In this document: piece by piece, positions 51,211-60,680 of the stretch | Numbering within the stretch: position 1 is the first letter of the stretch | How the letters are laid out: each line of letters begins with the position of its first letter | DNA from: Candidatus Gastranaerophilales bacterium | GTDB lineage: Bacteria; Cyanobacteriota; Vampirovibrionia; Gastranaerophilales; Gastranaerophilaceae | Assembly (NCBI GenBank): GCA_017560095.1 | Contig: JAFYOU010000036.1 | Location: 62,001-126,000, forward strand | Reading direction: 5' to 3' | DNA length: 64,000 bases | The notes under the pieces: generated by a model | What the model was told of the DNA's origin: nothing | What the model saw: only the letters and a program-made list of their open reading frames with translations | Database searches by the model: none | Program-made: the position numbers and the translations under genes

Positions 51211-51873
51211 ATGAACCCGGTCACTTTATATGTTGTTGACAATTATTTATTGACAAGAATTGCACATCGAAGAAATTTTGCAAATGATAACGAAATATTT
51301 TTTTTAGAAGATTTTTCAAATGCAGAAGACTGCATTAAAAAAATGAAACACAAACCTGCAGATATTATTTTGATGGATATTGAACTACCCAAAATGAATG
51401 GCATTGAAGCAACAAAAATTATCAAAGAAAAATATCCAAGAACAAAAGTAATTATCTATACATCATTTAAAAATGACCAAAAAATATTGGCCTCGCTTGC
51501 CTGTGGTGCTTGCGGGTACGTATTAAAAAGCAATCAAAACATTGATTTAAAAAAAATAATTAAAATGGTAGCAAAAGGTGAATTTTGGATGGACTTAGAA
51601 ATAGCTAAACTTGCTTTTTCAATTATGCCAACTCCGAATGTTAATGATTTAGAAAATTTATACGAAAACAAAAATATTAAAAACAGCTTAACAGCAAGAG
51701 AATTAGAAGTTTTAAAATTATTAATTGATGGAAAAACAAATTCTCAAATCGCTCAAGAAATAATAGTTTCAACCAATACAGCAAAAGCTCATGTAGGAAA
51801 TATTTTAACAAAATTATCAGTAACAGATAGAGTTCAAGCAGCAGTAAAAGCGGTTAGAGCAAATATGTTTTAG
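51211..51873 (+). CDS. NarL/FixJ-type response regulator
   Basis: A 220-aa protein. The receiver domain has D10 in the acidic pocket, the phosphoacceptor D56 in ILMDIELPKMNG, and the conserved Thr/Lys region (IIYTSFKN). The C-terminal LuxR HTH is SLTARELEVLKLLIDGKTNS followed by IAQEIIVSTNTAKAHVGNIL. It is 7 bp upstream of a histidine kinase, making a two-component pair that sits directly before the fliF-fliG-fliH-fliI genes. Control of motility is an inference from that position. Confidence 0.92.
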   Translation: MNPVTLYVVDNYLLTRIAHRRNFANDNEIFFLEDFSNAEDCIKKMKHKPADIILMDIELPKMNGIEATKIIKEKYPRTKVIIYTSFKNDQKILASLACGACGYVLKSNQNIDLKKIIKMVAKGEFWMDLEIAKLAFSIMPTPNVNDLENLYENKNIKNSLTARELEVLKLLIDGKTNSQIAQEIIVSTNTAKAHVGNILTKLSVTDRVQAAVKAVRANMF

Positions 51874-51880
51874 GTTATAT

Positions 51881-52636
51881 ATGTTTTTCAAAAAAGAAAT
51901 CATTAAAAAATATAGAAAAAAATTAAAAAATATAAAATTAAAAGAAAAAAAATCCTTACAAGAAGAAAGAAATAAAATTATTTCTATCTTGAACCATGAC
52001 ATAAAAACGCCAATTCTAGCACAAATTCAAAGTTTAAATCTATTATTAGAAGGTGGCTTTGGATTGTTAAATTTTGAACAAAAAGAAATAATAAAAGAAA
52101 TATATTCATCAAATAACTTTTTACTTGAAGTTGTACAAAACTCAATTTTTCTAACTAAATATGAAAATGAAAATCCAAAATTGAATATTGAAAAAATAAA
52201 CCTCAAAAAAGAAATATTAAACTGCTGCGAGTCTATTAAGCCACTAGCATTAGAAAAACACCAAAACATTATTGTTAAAACAAATAAAACAGAGGACATA
52301 AAGCTTGAAGCAGATAGAAGAATGATACAAAAAATATTTTTAAATATAATCTCAAGCAGCATTTCTTCGGGTTTTGAAAATAGCGACATAGAAGTTTCAA
52401 TTGAAGAAAAGAAAGATTTAATTTCTTTTTGCGCAAAAAATAAATCTGTTTACATGACAAAAGAAAAATTAAATACTCTTTTTGAAGATAAAAATAATAA
52501 TCAAGATTTTAACCAACTAGGCTTAAATTTAAACCTAAATATTGCCAAAAAACTAATAACTGCACACAATTGGGATATTGTTGCAAAATCAGAAACAAAT
52601 AATTCTTCTATTTTTGGTTTTATCGTTAAAAAATAA
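51881..52636 (+). CDS. Cytosolic histidine kinase, partner of the response regulator
   Basis: A 251-aa protein. A charged N-terminal helix leads to the HisKA box SILNHDIKTPILAQIQSLNL (H39). The N-box region is KIFLNIISSSISSG, and G2-like QLGLNLNLNIAKKLITAH follows. The normal Asn of the N-box and the DxGxG G1 motif are missing, so ATP binding may be altered. There is no sensor or membrane domain; input may come from another protein. It follows the response regulator by 7 bp and is the second small soluble kinase of this type in the window (the first is at 24143-24793). Confidence 0.78.
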   Translation: MFFKKEIIKKYRKKLKNIKLKEKKSLQEERNKIISILNHDIKTPILAQIQSLNLLLEGGFGLLNFEQKEIIKEIYSSNNFLLEVVQNSIFLTKYENENPKLNIEKINLKKEILNCCESIKPLALEKHQNIIVKTNKTEDIKLEADRRMIQKIFLNIISSSISSGFENSDIEVSIEEKKDLISFCAKNKSVYMTKEKLNTLFEDKNNNQDFNQLGLNLNLNIAKKLITAHNWDIVAKSETNNSSIFGFIVKK

Positions 52637-52739
52637 ACAATTCATAAATCTTAACAACGTTGAAAAACGCTCTCAATGATATATTATATTATTGGGAGTA
52701 ATTATAATTATTGGATAAAATTAGTATTGGAACAAATCA

Positions 52740-54506
52740 GTGAACGAACATTTAAAATTACTAATCGAAGATATTAAAAAACTTTGGTTGAAATTAGATA
52801 TCAACCAAAAATTTTCAATTGGAGCATTGCTTGTTGCCATGCTTGTTGTTGGCGTATTTTTTATTTTTAAAGCAACAGAGCCTAATTGGACAGTTTTATA
52901 TTCAGATTTATCAAAACAAGATGTTAAGGCAATAACTGAAAGCCTTAAAAAAAGTGGCTATGGCTATAAATTGTCAGACGACAAAACAACAATTTTAGTT
53001 AAAAATCAAGATAAAGAAGATTTAAGACTTTTTGTTGCCGAAAATGATTTAATTAAAGATACAGCAGGTGGTTTTGAATTACTAGATGAACTACAATTAG
53101 GTTCAACTGATTTTAAAAACAAACTAACTAAACAAAGAATTTTTCAAGGCGAATTAACACGCTCAATTGAAAAAATTAACGGTGTTAAAAAAGCAAGAGT
53201 TCAATTAGCAGAACCTGAACGTTCTATTTTTTCGGATAACGACGAAGAACCCTCTGCAAGCGTTGTTTTAATCTTAAACGATGGCGTAAAATTAAAAGCA
53301 AGTCAAATTTTAGCAATCAAAAACCTTGTTTCGTATTCTGTTCCAAGATTAAGCACAGATAGAGTGTTTTTAACAGATCAATACGGAAATACATTATCAG
53401 AAGATGTTGCAAAAAATTCATCTGATATGCAAACATACAGAACAAGCTTTGAAAAAGAAGCAGCTAAAAAAATCAAAGATACTTTAGAAACTATAATGGG
53501 TAAAGATAATGTTTCCGTTCAAGTTTCTTCTGTAATGGATTTCAACCAAACAAGAGCAACTATTGAAAGTTATACTCCTAATGGAACAACCAATGCTGGC
53601 GTTGTTTTAACTCGTCAAGGCGAAAAAGAAATTTATTCAAATCCAAAAGATTTACCTTCAGCTAAAAACAATCAGAATATCCAAGGCCCAGCTCCAACCC
53701 AAGCTCAACAACTAGCGCAAGCGCAAATGAATAACATCACACAAGAACAAGAAAATAATCCATTATTAAATCAAGCACAAGGTGCAAGCGCTGCTCAAAA
53801 TGTTGTAGAATTGCCTTTAAATGAAACTCCAGCCAAAACAACAAATTATTATGATACTGAATATGGCAAAAATAAAGATGACATCAAAAAATTAAGCTAT
53901 GAAAAAGAAAAATCAGCAACAACTTATGCCGTAACAAAAGAAATAAAACAAGTAGTTTATGCACCAGGCTCAGTAACAAGAATGAGTGTTGCTGTTGCAG
54001 TTAATAAAATATTAACCGACAACGAAAAAGAAGAAATCAAAAATCTTGTAATAGCGGCTGCTGGTATGGATATTTCAAGGGGAGACGTTGTCAATGTTTC
54101 AAGCTTAAAATTCACAGGAATAGATAGTTCAGAAGAAATAGAAAAAAGTAAACAAGAACAACAAGAATTTATTCTTGAAGTTTTAACATTTATATTTAAA
54201 AATGTTTCGCCTGTATTTATTATTTTGATTTTGGGTTTAATTGCTCTTCATAATTTTGGTAACATATTCAAAGCACCAAAACCACAAGAAGAAGAAATAA
54301 CAAGCGAAGAAGATGAAACAGATATGCTTCCAAGTTTTGATCCTTACTTAGCTTTACAAAACAACCATACAAACACAGATGACTTTTATCAACCAGATAT
54401 TCAATATACATCGGCAATTGACAAAAAGAAAAGTGAAATTATCAACTCTATTCTTGACAATCCGGAAGAAGCAGCAAGAATTCTAACATCATATATAAAA
54501 GAATAA
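52740..54506 (+). CDS. fliF: Flagellar MS-ring protein FliF
   Basis: FliF forms the MS ring in the membrane. The 588-aa protein has a first membrane helix (about 26-47, SIGALLVAMLVVGVFFIFKA), then YscJ/FliF ring-building domains (EPNWTVLYSDLSKQDVKAIT, TKQRIFQGELTRSIEKINGV, KARVQLAEPERSIF), a Gln/Asn-rich insert at about 310-370 and a second membrane helix near 482-505. The C-terminal tail would bind FliG. The start is GTG at 52740. It opens the fliF-G-H-I operon. Confidence 0.96.
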   Translation: MNEHLKLLIEDIKKLWLKLDINQKFSIGALLVAMLVVGVFFIFKATEPNWTVLYSDLSKQDVKAITESLKKSGYGYKLSDDKTTILVKNQDKEDLRLFVAENDLIKDTAGGFELLDELQLGSTDFKNKLTKQRIFQGELTRSIEKINGVKKARVQLAEPERSIFSDNDEEPSASVVLILNDGVKLKASQILAIKNLVSYSVPRLSTDRVFLTDQYGNTLSEDVAKNSSDMQTYRTSFEKEAAKKIKDTLETIMGKDNVSVQVSSVMDFNQTRATIESYTPNGTTNAGVVLTRQGEKEIYSNPKDLPSAKNNQNIQGPAPTQAQQLAQAQMNNITQEQENNPLLNQAQGASAAQNVVELPLNETPAKTTNYYDTEYGKNKDDIKKLSYEKEKSATTYAVTKEIKQVVYAPGSVTRMSVAVAVNKILTDNEKEEIKNLVIAAAGMDISRGDVVNVSSLKFTGIDSSEEIEKSKQEQQEFILEVLTFIFKNVSPVFIILILGLIALHNFGNIFKAPKPQEEEITSEEDETDMLPSFDPYLALQNNHTNTDDFYQPDIQYTSAIDKKKSEIINSILDNPEEAARILTSYIKE

Positions 54507-54524
54507 GAAAGACAAAAATAAAAA

Positions 54525-55547
54525 ATGGCCAATATCCGCACAGAACAAATGACACCAACACAAAAAGTCGCAGCATTATTAATAACACTGGGACCAAACG
54601 CCGCATCTGAAATTATGAAAAACATTGAAGATGACAATGCGCTTGAACAAATTACAATTGAAATTGCGGGATTATCTAAATTACCTCAAGATGTTATCGA
54701 ATCAATAGTTGATGAATTTCATACAGTTTTCCAAGCATCATCTATGCTCGCAGCTGGTGGCATGAGCTATGCTCGTGAGCTACTCGAAAAAGCATATGGC
54801 TCCAGCGAAGCAAACGATATTTTGAATAGATTGGTTACAATTTTAAATTCAAATCCATTTCAATTTTTTAACGAAGCCGACCCTATTCAATTAGCAACAT
54901 CATTCCAAAATGAAAACCCTCAATTAATTGCTCTTATTTTGGCTTATTTAAAACCTGAACAATCAGCTAAAGTTTTAAATTGCCTAGCTCCAAATATTCA
55001 ACATAGAGTTGCACTTAAAATTGCACAAATGCAAACAACAAATCCCGAAGTCATCTCAGAAGTCGAAAAAATTGTTGAATCAAGATTCTCAAACGTTGTT
55101 GCAACAGATTTTTCTAAAGCAGGAGGAACAAAAACTCTTGCTAACATCTTAAATAGTACAGATAGAGCAACAGAAAAAAATGTTATTGAAATGATGGAAA
55201 TTGAAACTCCAGAACTTGCAGAAGATGTAAGAAGCTTAATGTTTGTATTTGAAGACATTGTTCAACTTGACGATTCATCAATTCAAAGAGTTTTAAGAGA
55301 AGTAGATTCAAGAGATTTAGCAACATCACTAAAAGGCTCAAAAGAAGAAGTTAAACAAAAGATACTTAAAAATATGTCAGAACGCGCCCAAAGTGTACTT
55401 TTAGAAGATATTGAATACATGGGCCCAGTTAGAACAAAAGAAGTTCAAAAAGCACAATCTAAAATTGTTGGCGTAATTAAAGCACTTGAAGCAGTTGGCG
55501 AAGTAACCATTTATCGTGGCGGCCAAGAGGACGAATTAATTGAGTAA
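54525..55547 (+). CDS. fliG: Flagellar motor switch protein FliG
   Basis: FliG couples torque to the C-ring. The 340-aa protein has the N-terminal FliF-binding domain (TPTQKVAALLITLGPNAASE), the EHPQ-equivalent middle domain (SFQNENPQLIALILAYLKPE), and the C-terminal torque domain (VRSLMFVFEDIVQLDDSSIQ, RVLREVDSRDLATSLKGSKE). The charged residues of the torque helix (R, E, D) are kept. It starts 18 bp after fliF and overlaps fliH by 8 bp. Confidence 0.97.
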   Translation: MANIRTEQMTPTQKVAALLITLGPNAASEIMKNIEDDNALEQITIEIAGLSKLPQDVIESIVDEFHTVFQASSMLAAGGMSYARELLEKAYGSSEANDILNRLVTILNSNPFQFFNEADPIQLATSFQNENPQLIALILAYLKPEQSAKVLNCLAPNIQHRVALKIAQMQTTNPEVISEVEKIVESRFSNVVATDFSKAGGTKTLANILNSTDRATEKNVIEMMEIETPELAEDVRSLMFVFEDIVQLDDSSIQRVLREVDSRDLATSLKGSKEEVKQKILKNMSERAQSVLLEDIEYMGPVRTKEVQKAQSKIVGVIKALEAVGEVTIYRGGQEDELIE

Positions 55548-56508
55548 ACTAAAATTAGATAAAATTAACTACGATGAATCTGATTTTATTGTTGAAATAA
55601 TTGAAAAAAAAGAAGAACAAGAAAAACCAATTGTTTCTACAAAAAATGAAATTCAAACACATAAAGAAGCTCAAGAAATTTTTCTTGAAGCTCAAAAAAA
55701 TGTTGCTGAATCAAAATTAATTTTAAATAGAGCAAAAGCTGAAGCTCAAGAAATAATTGAAAATGCACAAAAAGAAGTGCAAGAAACAAAAAATAAAATT
55801 CAAAAAGAATTAGAGCAACTTGAAGCTCAAAAAAATGAAATTTTAAAATCGGCAAACACACAAGCCGCTAAAATAATCGAAGAAGCAAAAGAAAATTCTT
55901 CAAAAGAAGCTAATGAATTAATAGAAAAGTCAAAAGAAGAAATTGAATCTGAAAGAATTTCTACTATTAAAAACGCTTATGATGAAGGCTATAAAGATGG
56001 ATTAGAGCACATTGAAGACGAATTAAATGAAAAAATATCTATTTTTGAAACATTTTGCTTAAATCAATATGAAATTAGAGATAAAATTTTAAAATCAGCA
56101 AATAAAGATATTTTAGACTTAATTATCAATATTTCAAAAAAAATTCTCTTAAAAGAATTAAATGCTGAAATTATCGACAAAATTATAAAAAATGCAATTT
56201 CATTATTAGAAAAAAAAGAAAATATAAGTATAATTCTGTCCGAAAAATACGCAAAACTTCTTTTTGAATATCAAAAAAAATCTTTAACAAACGAAATTGA
56301 ATTTAATTTTGAAGATTTTAAACAATATGAAAATTTTGATATCGTTTATAATCCAGGTTTTGATGACGACACAATTATTGTTGAAAATTTAAAAGAAAGA
56401 TATGACGCATCAATTAATTCACAGTTAGACGTTATAATAAGAAACATATACGATAATACACAAAACGGAAAGCTTGACTTAGAAAACTTCGAAAATGAAG
56501 CTAAATGA
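55540..56508 (+). CDS. fliH: Flagellar export regulator FliH
   Basis: A 322-aa protein dominated by coiled coil from residue 40 to 160 (AQEIFLEAQKNVAESKLI, with many A/E/K repeats like those of ATP synthase b subunits), then a C-terminal domain (DLIINISKKILLKELNAEII) that matches the FliH/HrpE ATPase-binding domain. FliH ties the ATPase FliI to the export gate. It overlaps both fliG (8 bp) and fliI (14 bp). The identification depends on position and the C-terminal pattern. Confidence 0.88.
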   Translation: MSKLKLDKINYDESDFIVEIIEKKEEQEKPIVSTKNEIQTHKEAQEIFLEAQKNVAESKLILNRAKAEAQEIIENAQKEVQETKNKIQKELEQLEAQKNEILKSANTQAAKIIEEAKENSSKEANELIEKSKEEIESERISTIKNAYDEGYKDGLEHIEDELNEKISIFETFCLNQYEIRDKILKSANKDILDLIINISKKILLKELNAEIIDKIIKNAISLLEKKENISIILSEKYAKLLFEYQKKSLTNEIEFNFEDFKQYENFDIVYNPGFDDDTIIVENLKERYDASINSQLDVIIRNIYDNTQNGKLDLENFENEAK

Positions 56509-57802
56509 ACTAAATGAAATCATAAATAATTCAAAACCCGTTTCACAAATTGGAAAAATTGTTGAAATCATTGGTCTTACAATCATTGCGGATGGCCCTA
56601 TTTCTTCTATTGGAGATTTATGCCACATTGTTCAAAATGGAACAAATGAAATAATTTATGCTGAAGTTGTTGGCTTTAGAAAAGATTGCATTCTTTTAAT
56701 GCCACTTGGCTCAATTGATGGACTTAGAGCAGGGGCCAAAGTAATAAACACAGGAACAAGCATGAAAGTTAAAGTTTCAGAAACTTTGCTTGGTCGTGTT
56801 TTAGATGGCCTTGGAAACCCATTAGATGGAAAAGGCGAAATAATTGCAGATGAATATTATCCAACAAACGCCCCTATTATCAATCCAATGGATAGAAAAC
56901 CAATTGATGAACCATTATCTTTAGGGCTTCGCGCAATTGATGGCTTAAATACTATTGGAATGGGTCAAAGAGTTGGAATTTTTGCTGGTTCTGGTGTAGG
57001 AAAATCAACAACTTTAGCAATGATAGCAAAAAATACATCCGCCGATATAAATGTAATTGCCTTGATTGGAGAGCGCGGAAGAGAAGTTCGAGAATTTATT
57101 GAACATACTATGGGTACATCTGGAATGAAGCGCTCCATTGTAATTTGCGCAACATCTGAACAACCTGCTTTAGTTAAAATTAAAGCAAGTTTTGTGGCTT
57201 GCGCAATTGCAGAATATTTTAGAGACAAAGGCAAAAATGTTCTTTTTATGCTGGATTCCGTTACTCGCATTGCTTTAGCTCAAAGAGAAGTTGGACTTGC
57301 AGTGGGTGAACCTCCCGCAACCCGTGGTTATACTCCTTCTGTTTTTGCACTTTTACCTAAATTTCTAGAAAGAGCTGGTGCTAATAAATTTGGAACAATA
57401 ACTGGTTTATACACAGTTCTTGTTGAAGGTGATGACATGAATGAACCTATTGCAGATGCCGCAAGAAGCATATTAGATGGTCACATAGTTTTATCCCGTA
57501 CTTTGGCACACAAAAATCATTATCCTGCCATTGATGTTTTACAAAGTATTTCACGTGTAATGAATAATATTGTTGATGATGAACATAAAACTGCTGCAGG
57601 CAAAATCAGAAACCTAATGGCAAACTATGCTAAAAATGAAGATTTAATTTCAATTGGCGCTTACGCAAAAGGTACAGACCCAATGACAGATAAAGCAATT
57701 GCAATGAATGATAAAATTAACAATTATTTAATTCAAAAAAGCGACGAACTCGCTGATTATGAAATAGCGAAAAATGAATTAATTAATTTATCTAAAATGT
57801 AA
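56495..57802 (+). CDS. fliI: Flagellum-specific ATP synthase FliI
   Basis: FliI energises export. Walker A is FAGSGVGKSTTLAMIAKN (about 165-180), ALIGERGREVREFIEHTM follows, and Walker B is VLFMLDSVTRIALAQREVGL. The GEPPATRGYTPSVFALLP segment is typical. The 435-aa length fits. It is related to F1-ATPase beta; the flagellar neighbours give the subtype. It ends the fliF-G-H-I operon; the fliJ, fliK, flgD and hook genes are not in the window. Confidence 0.97.
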   Translation: MKLNELNEIINNSKPVSQIGKIVEIIGLTIIADGPISSIGDLCHIVQNGTNEIIYAEVVGFRKDCILLMPLGSIDGLRAGAKVINTGTSMKVKVSETLLGRVLDGLGNPLDGKGEIIADEYYPTNAPIINPMDRKPIDEPLSLGLRAIDGLNTIGMGQRVGIFAGSGVGKSTTLAMIAKNTSADINVIALIGERGREVREFIEHTMGTSGMKRSIVICATSEQPALVKIKASFVACAIAEYFRDKGKNVLFMLDSVTRIALAQREVGLAVGEPPATRGYTPSVFALLPKFLERAGANKFGTITGLYTVLVEGDDMNEPIADAARSILDGHIVLSRTLAHKNHYPAIDVLQSISRVMNNIVDDEHKTAAGKIRNLMANYAKNEDLISIGAYAKGTDPMTDKAIAMNDKINNYLIQKSDELADYEIAKNELINLSKM

Positions 57803-57879
57803 TAAATTCAAGGAACAAATTCTTATTTCCATCGTCTAAAAGATAAGGATTTATGATAAAATAAGGACGAGGATTTAAT

Positions 57880-58821
57880 ATGGTAAAAAATTTTGATTGC
57901 ATAATTTTAGGCGGTGGCCCTGCCGGTTTATCTGCCTCTTTATATGCATATCGTGCAGGCTTAAAAACAGCAATTATTGATATTTCAGCCATTGGCGGAG
58001 CGCCAACAAATTATTGCGAAATAGAAAATTATCTTGGATTTAATAAAATTCAAGGCTTTGAACTTTGCGAAAAATTTGAAAATCATATTGATGAATTTGA
58101 AATTAAAAAATTCCCATATGAAGAAATTGAATCTATTGATTTAATTTCACCAATTAAAAAAATTAAAACTAAAAATTGTGAATTTAGCGCTAAATCTGTC
58201 ATTATCGCAACAGGAGCAAAAAATAAAAAACTTGGCGTTATTGGAGAAATAGAAAATATAGGCAAAGGTGTAAGCTATTGCGCGGTTTGCGATGGAGCTT
58301 TTTATAAAGATAAAATTGTCGCCGTTGTCGGTGGTGGAAATTCAGCCTTAGAAGAAGCACTATATTTAACAAAACACGCTAAAAAAGTTTATTTAATTCA
58401 TCGAAGAGATAGCTTTAGAGCAGATAAAATTATTCAAAATAAGATTTATTCAAATAAAAAAATTGAATTAGTTTTAGATTCAATTGTTGAAGAAATTTTA
58501 GCTGACAAAAAAGTAGATGCAATTAAAATTAAAAACTCAAAAAACAACAAAAGAGCGCAATTAAAAATTGATGGAATTTTTCCATATATCGGCCTAGAAC
58601 CAAATATAGAGTTCTTTGGAACACAGTTAAAACTTGATGAAGCAGGTTTTATTTTAACTGATGTTTGTATGAAAACAAATCTTGAAGGCGTTTTTGCCAT
58701 TGGAGATGTTAGAAAAACACCTTTAAGGCAAGTTATTACTGCGGTTTCGGATGGTGCAATAGCAGGAATTGAGGCCTCTAAATATATAATAAATCTAGAA
58801 AATGTAACAATAAGGAAATAA
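57880..58821 (+). CDS. trxB: Thioredoxin reductase
   Basis: TrxB passes electrons from NADPH through FAD to thioredoxin. The 313-aa protein has the FAD-binding GGGPAGLSA (residues 11-19), the redox pair CAVC (C134, C137) in YCAVCDGAF, the NADPH-binding GGGNSALEEALYL and the final GVFAIGDVRKTPLRQVITAV. A GGACGAGG site supports the ATG at 57880. It is 2 bp upstream of a zinc dehydrogenase gene and so co-transcribed. Reductant from thioredoxin could feed CcdA at 4509-5225. Confidence 0.96.
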   Translation: MVKNFDCIILGGGPAGLSASLYAYRAGLKTAIIDISAIGGAPTNYCEIENYLGFNKIQGFELCEKFENHIDEFEIKKFPYEEIESIDLISPIKKIKTKNCEFSAKSVIIATGAKNKKLGVIGEIENIGKGVSYCAVCDGAFYKDKIVAVVGGGNSALEEALYLTKHAKKVYLIHRRDSFRADKIIQNKIYSNKKIELVLDSIVEEILADKKVDAIKIKNSKNNKRAQLKIDGIFPYIGLEPNIEFFGTQLKLDEAGFILTDVCMKTNLEGVFAIGDVRKTPLRQVITAVSDGAIAGIEASKYIINLENVTIRK

Positions 58822-58823
58822 TA

Positions 58824-59792
58824 ATGAAAGCATTAGTTTTTGATAACTCTCTAAAATTAGACAAAAATTACCCAAATCCAACAATCAAAGATAATGAGGT
58901 TTTAATTAAAACTTCTATGGTTGGAATCTGCAACACTGATTATGAAATAACTCTTGGTTATATGGGTTATAAAGGTGTTTTAGGCCATGAATTTGTTGGT
59001 GTTGTTGAAAGTGTTGGAAAAAACGTTGATAAAAATTTAATAGGTAAAAGAGTAGTTGGAGAAATTAATTGTGCATGTAATTCATGCCAGACTTGTTATC
59101 AAAATCTTCAAAGACATTGTCCAAACCGTTCTACTTTGGGTATTTGGCAAAAGGATGGTTGTTTTAGTGAATATTTTACGCTTCCAGCCGAAAATGTTTT
59201 AACAATTTCTGAAAATATTGATGATATAACTGCAACATTCACAGAACCATTAGCAGCTGCTTATGAAATAATCGAACAAATTCATTTTAAGCCAACTGAT
59301 AAAGTTGCAATTTTAGGAGATGGTAAATTAGGCCTTTGCATTTCATTAGTATTTAGTGCAATGAATATTGATTTTGTTCATATTGGAAAACACGAGGAAA
59401 AGCTTGCAATTTCAGCTAAAAATGGCGCAAAAACTATGCTTTTAAATGAAATATCTGATAGTGACAAAAAAACTTTTGATGTTGTAATTGAAGCAACAGG
59501 TTCAACTGGTGGCTTTGAAACAAGCGCAAGTTTAGTTAAGCCAAGAGGAATTTTAGTTTTAAAAAGCACAATAGCTTCTAAAGAAGGGCTAAATTTAGCC
59601 TCAATTGTTGTTGATGAAATAACCATCCAAGGTTCTCGTTGTGGTCAATTTAAACCCATTTTAAGATTATTGGAAGATAAAAAAATTGATGTAACTCCAC
59701 TTGTTAGCGCAATTTATAAACTTGATGATTTTGAAAATGCTTTTAAAAAGAATTCCGAAAAAGGAACTTTAAAAGTATTGGTTAAGTTTTAA
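58824..59792 (+). CDS. Zinc-dependent medium-chain alcohol dehydrogenase
   Basis: A 322-aa MDR enzyme. Catalytic zinc ligands are C36 (GICNTDYE) and H55-E56 (GHEFVGVVE). The structural zinc lobe has Cys at about 83, 85, 88, 91 and 99 (CACNSCQTCYQNLQRHC). The nucleotide-binding segment VAILGDGKLGLCISLVFSAM follows. Substrates in this family are alcohols, sugar alcohols or threonine; which one cannot be told. It shares a transcript with trxB (2-bp gap, AAGGAAAT site). Confidence 0.9.
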   Translation: MKALVFDNSLKLDKNYPNPTIKDNEVLIKTSMVGICNTDYEITLGYMGYKGVLGHEFVGVVESVGKNVDKNLIGKRVVGEINCACNSCQTCYQNLQRHCPNRSTLGIWQKDGCFSEYFTLPAENVLTISENIDDITATFTEPLAAAYEIIEQIHFKPTDKVAILGDGKLGLCISLVFSAMNIDFVHIGKHEEKLAISAKNGAKTMLLNEISDSDKKTFDVVIEATGSTGGFETSASLVKPRGILVLKSTIASKEGLNLASIVVDEITIQGSRCGQFKPILRLLEDKKIDVTPLVSAIYKLDDFENAFKKNSEKGTLKVLVKF

Positions 59793-59855
59793 TTAGTAAA
59801 TTAATAGTTTACATTAACAACTAAATCTACTACTTAAGTTTTAATTTTTTAATGC

Positions 59856-59861
59856 TAGAAT
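59856..59861 (+). promoter_or_regulatory. Extended -10 box 7 nt before folE2 (leaderless type)
   Basis: TGCTAGAAT, an extended -10, then 7 nt and the ATG at 59869; no ribosome-binding site. Confidence 0.55.
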
Positions 59862-59868
59862 AATCAAT

Positions 59869-60666
59869 ATGATAAAAGATGTGCAAAATGAAAAAGATTT
59901 AAGAAATATTCCAATTCAAAAAGTTGGGGTAAAAGATGTTGAAATTCCTTTAAGAATAGATAGAAAAACTCAAAATAACATCCCTACTCTTGAAACGGTT
60001 TATGCTAAAGCAAAAATGTCTGTGAGCCTTCCATCTCATTATAAAGGAACTCACATGTCTCGTTTTATCGAAATTTTGAATAAATATCAACAAGAATCAT
60101 TGGTTTCAACCGATATCGAACAAGTTCTTTGTGATATGAAAAAAAAGTTGGATGCAAAAGATGCTTATTTAAAATTTAGCTTTAAATATTTCATTAAAAA
60201 ACAAGCACCCGTTTCAAAATTTGAATCTTTAATGTGTTACGATTGCGCTTTTGAAGGCGAAATTGATGAAAACGATAATTATAAATTCTTTTTAATAACA
60301 AAAGTTCCAATTACAACATTATGTCCTTGTTCAAAAGAAATTTCAAAATATGGCGCACATAACCAAAGAGCTTTATTAACAATTAAAGTTAGCTACGATA
60401 ATGATAAACACATTTGGCTTGAAGATTTAATTGAAATGGCACAAAGTTGCGCTTCCAGCGAAATTTACCCTCTTTTAAAAAGAGAGGATGAAAAATTTGT
60501 GACAGAAGCTGCGTATGAAAATCCTAAATTTGTGGAAGATGTTATTAGGGACATTGTTTCAAAGCTAAACGAAAATGAAATAATTAAATTCTACGAAGTT
60601 GAAATGGAAGCTTTTGAATCAATCCATGCTCATAATGCTTGGGCATACCAAAAATATTCAAAATAA
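59869..60666 (+). CDS. folE2: GTP cyclohydrolase I type 2
   Basis: FolE2 opens GTP to dihydroneopterin triphosphate, feeding folate or queuosine. The signature is TTLCPCSKEISKYGAHNQR (about residues 149-167), and MCYDCAF provides another conserved cysteine. Unlike FolE1, this type does not need zinc. 265 aa is the normal length. No folate or queuosine genes are adjacent. The start is leaderless. Confidence 0.95.
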   Translation: MIKDVQNEKDLRNIPIQKVGVKDVEIPLRIDRKTQNNIPTLETVYAKAKMSVSLPSHYKGTHMSRFIEILNKYQQESLVSTDIEQVLCDMKKKLDAKDAYLKFSFKYFIKKQAPVSKFESLMCYDCAFEGEIDENDNYKFFLITKVPITTLCPCSKEISKYGAHNQRALLTIKVSYDNDKHIWLEDLIEMAQSCASSEIYPLLKREDEKFVTEAAYENPKFVEDVIRDIVSKLNENEIIKFYEVEMEAFESIHAHNAWAYQKYSK

Positions 60667-60668
60667 GT

Positions 60669-60674
60669 TAAAAT
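60669..60674 (+). promoter_or_regulatory. -10 box 6 nt before the next gene (leaderless type)
   Basis: TAAAAT, 6 nt, ATG at 60681. The box overlaps the last codon and stop region of folE2. Confidence 0.5.
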
Positions 60675-60680
60675 AAATTT

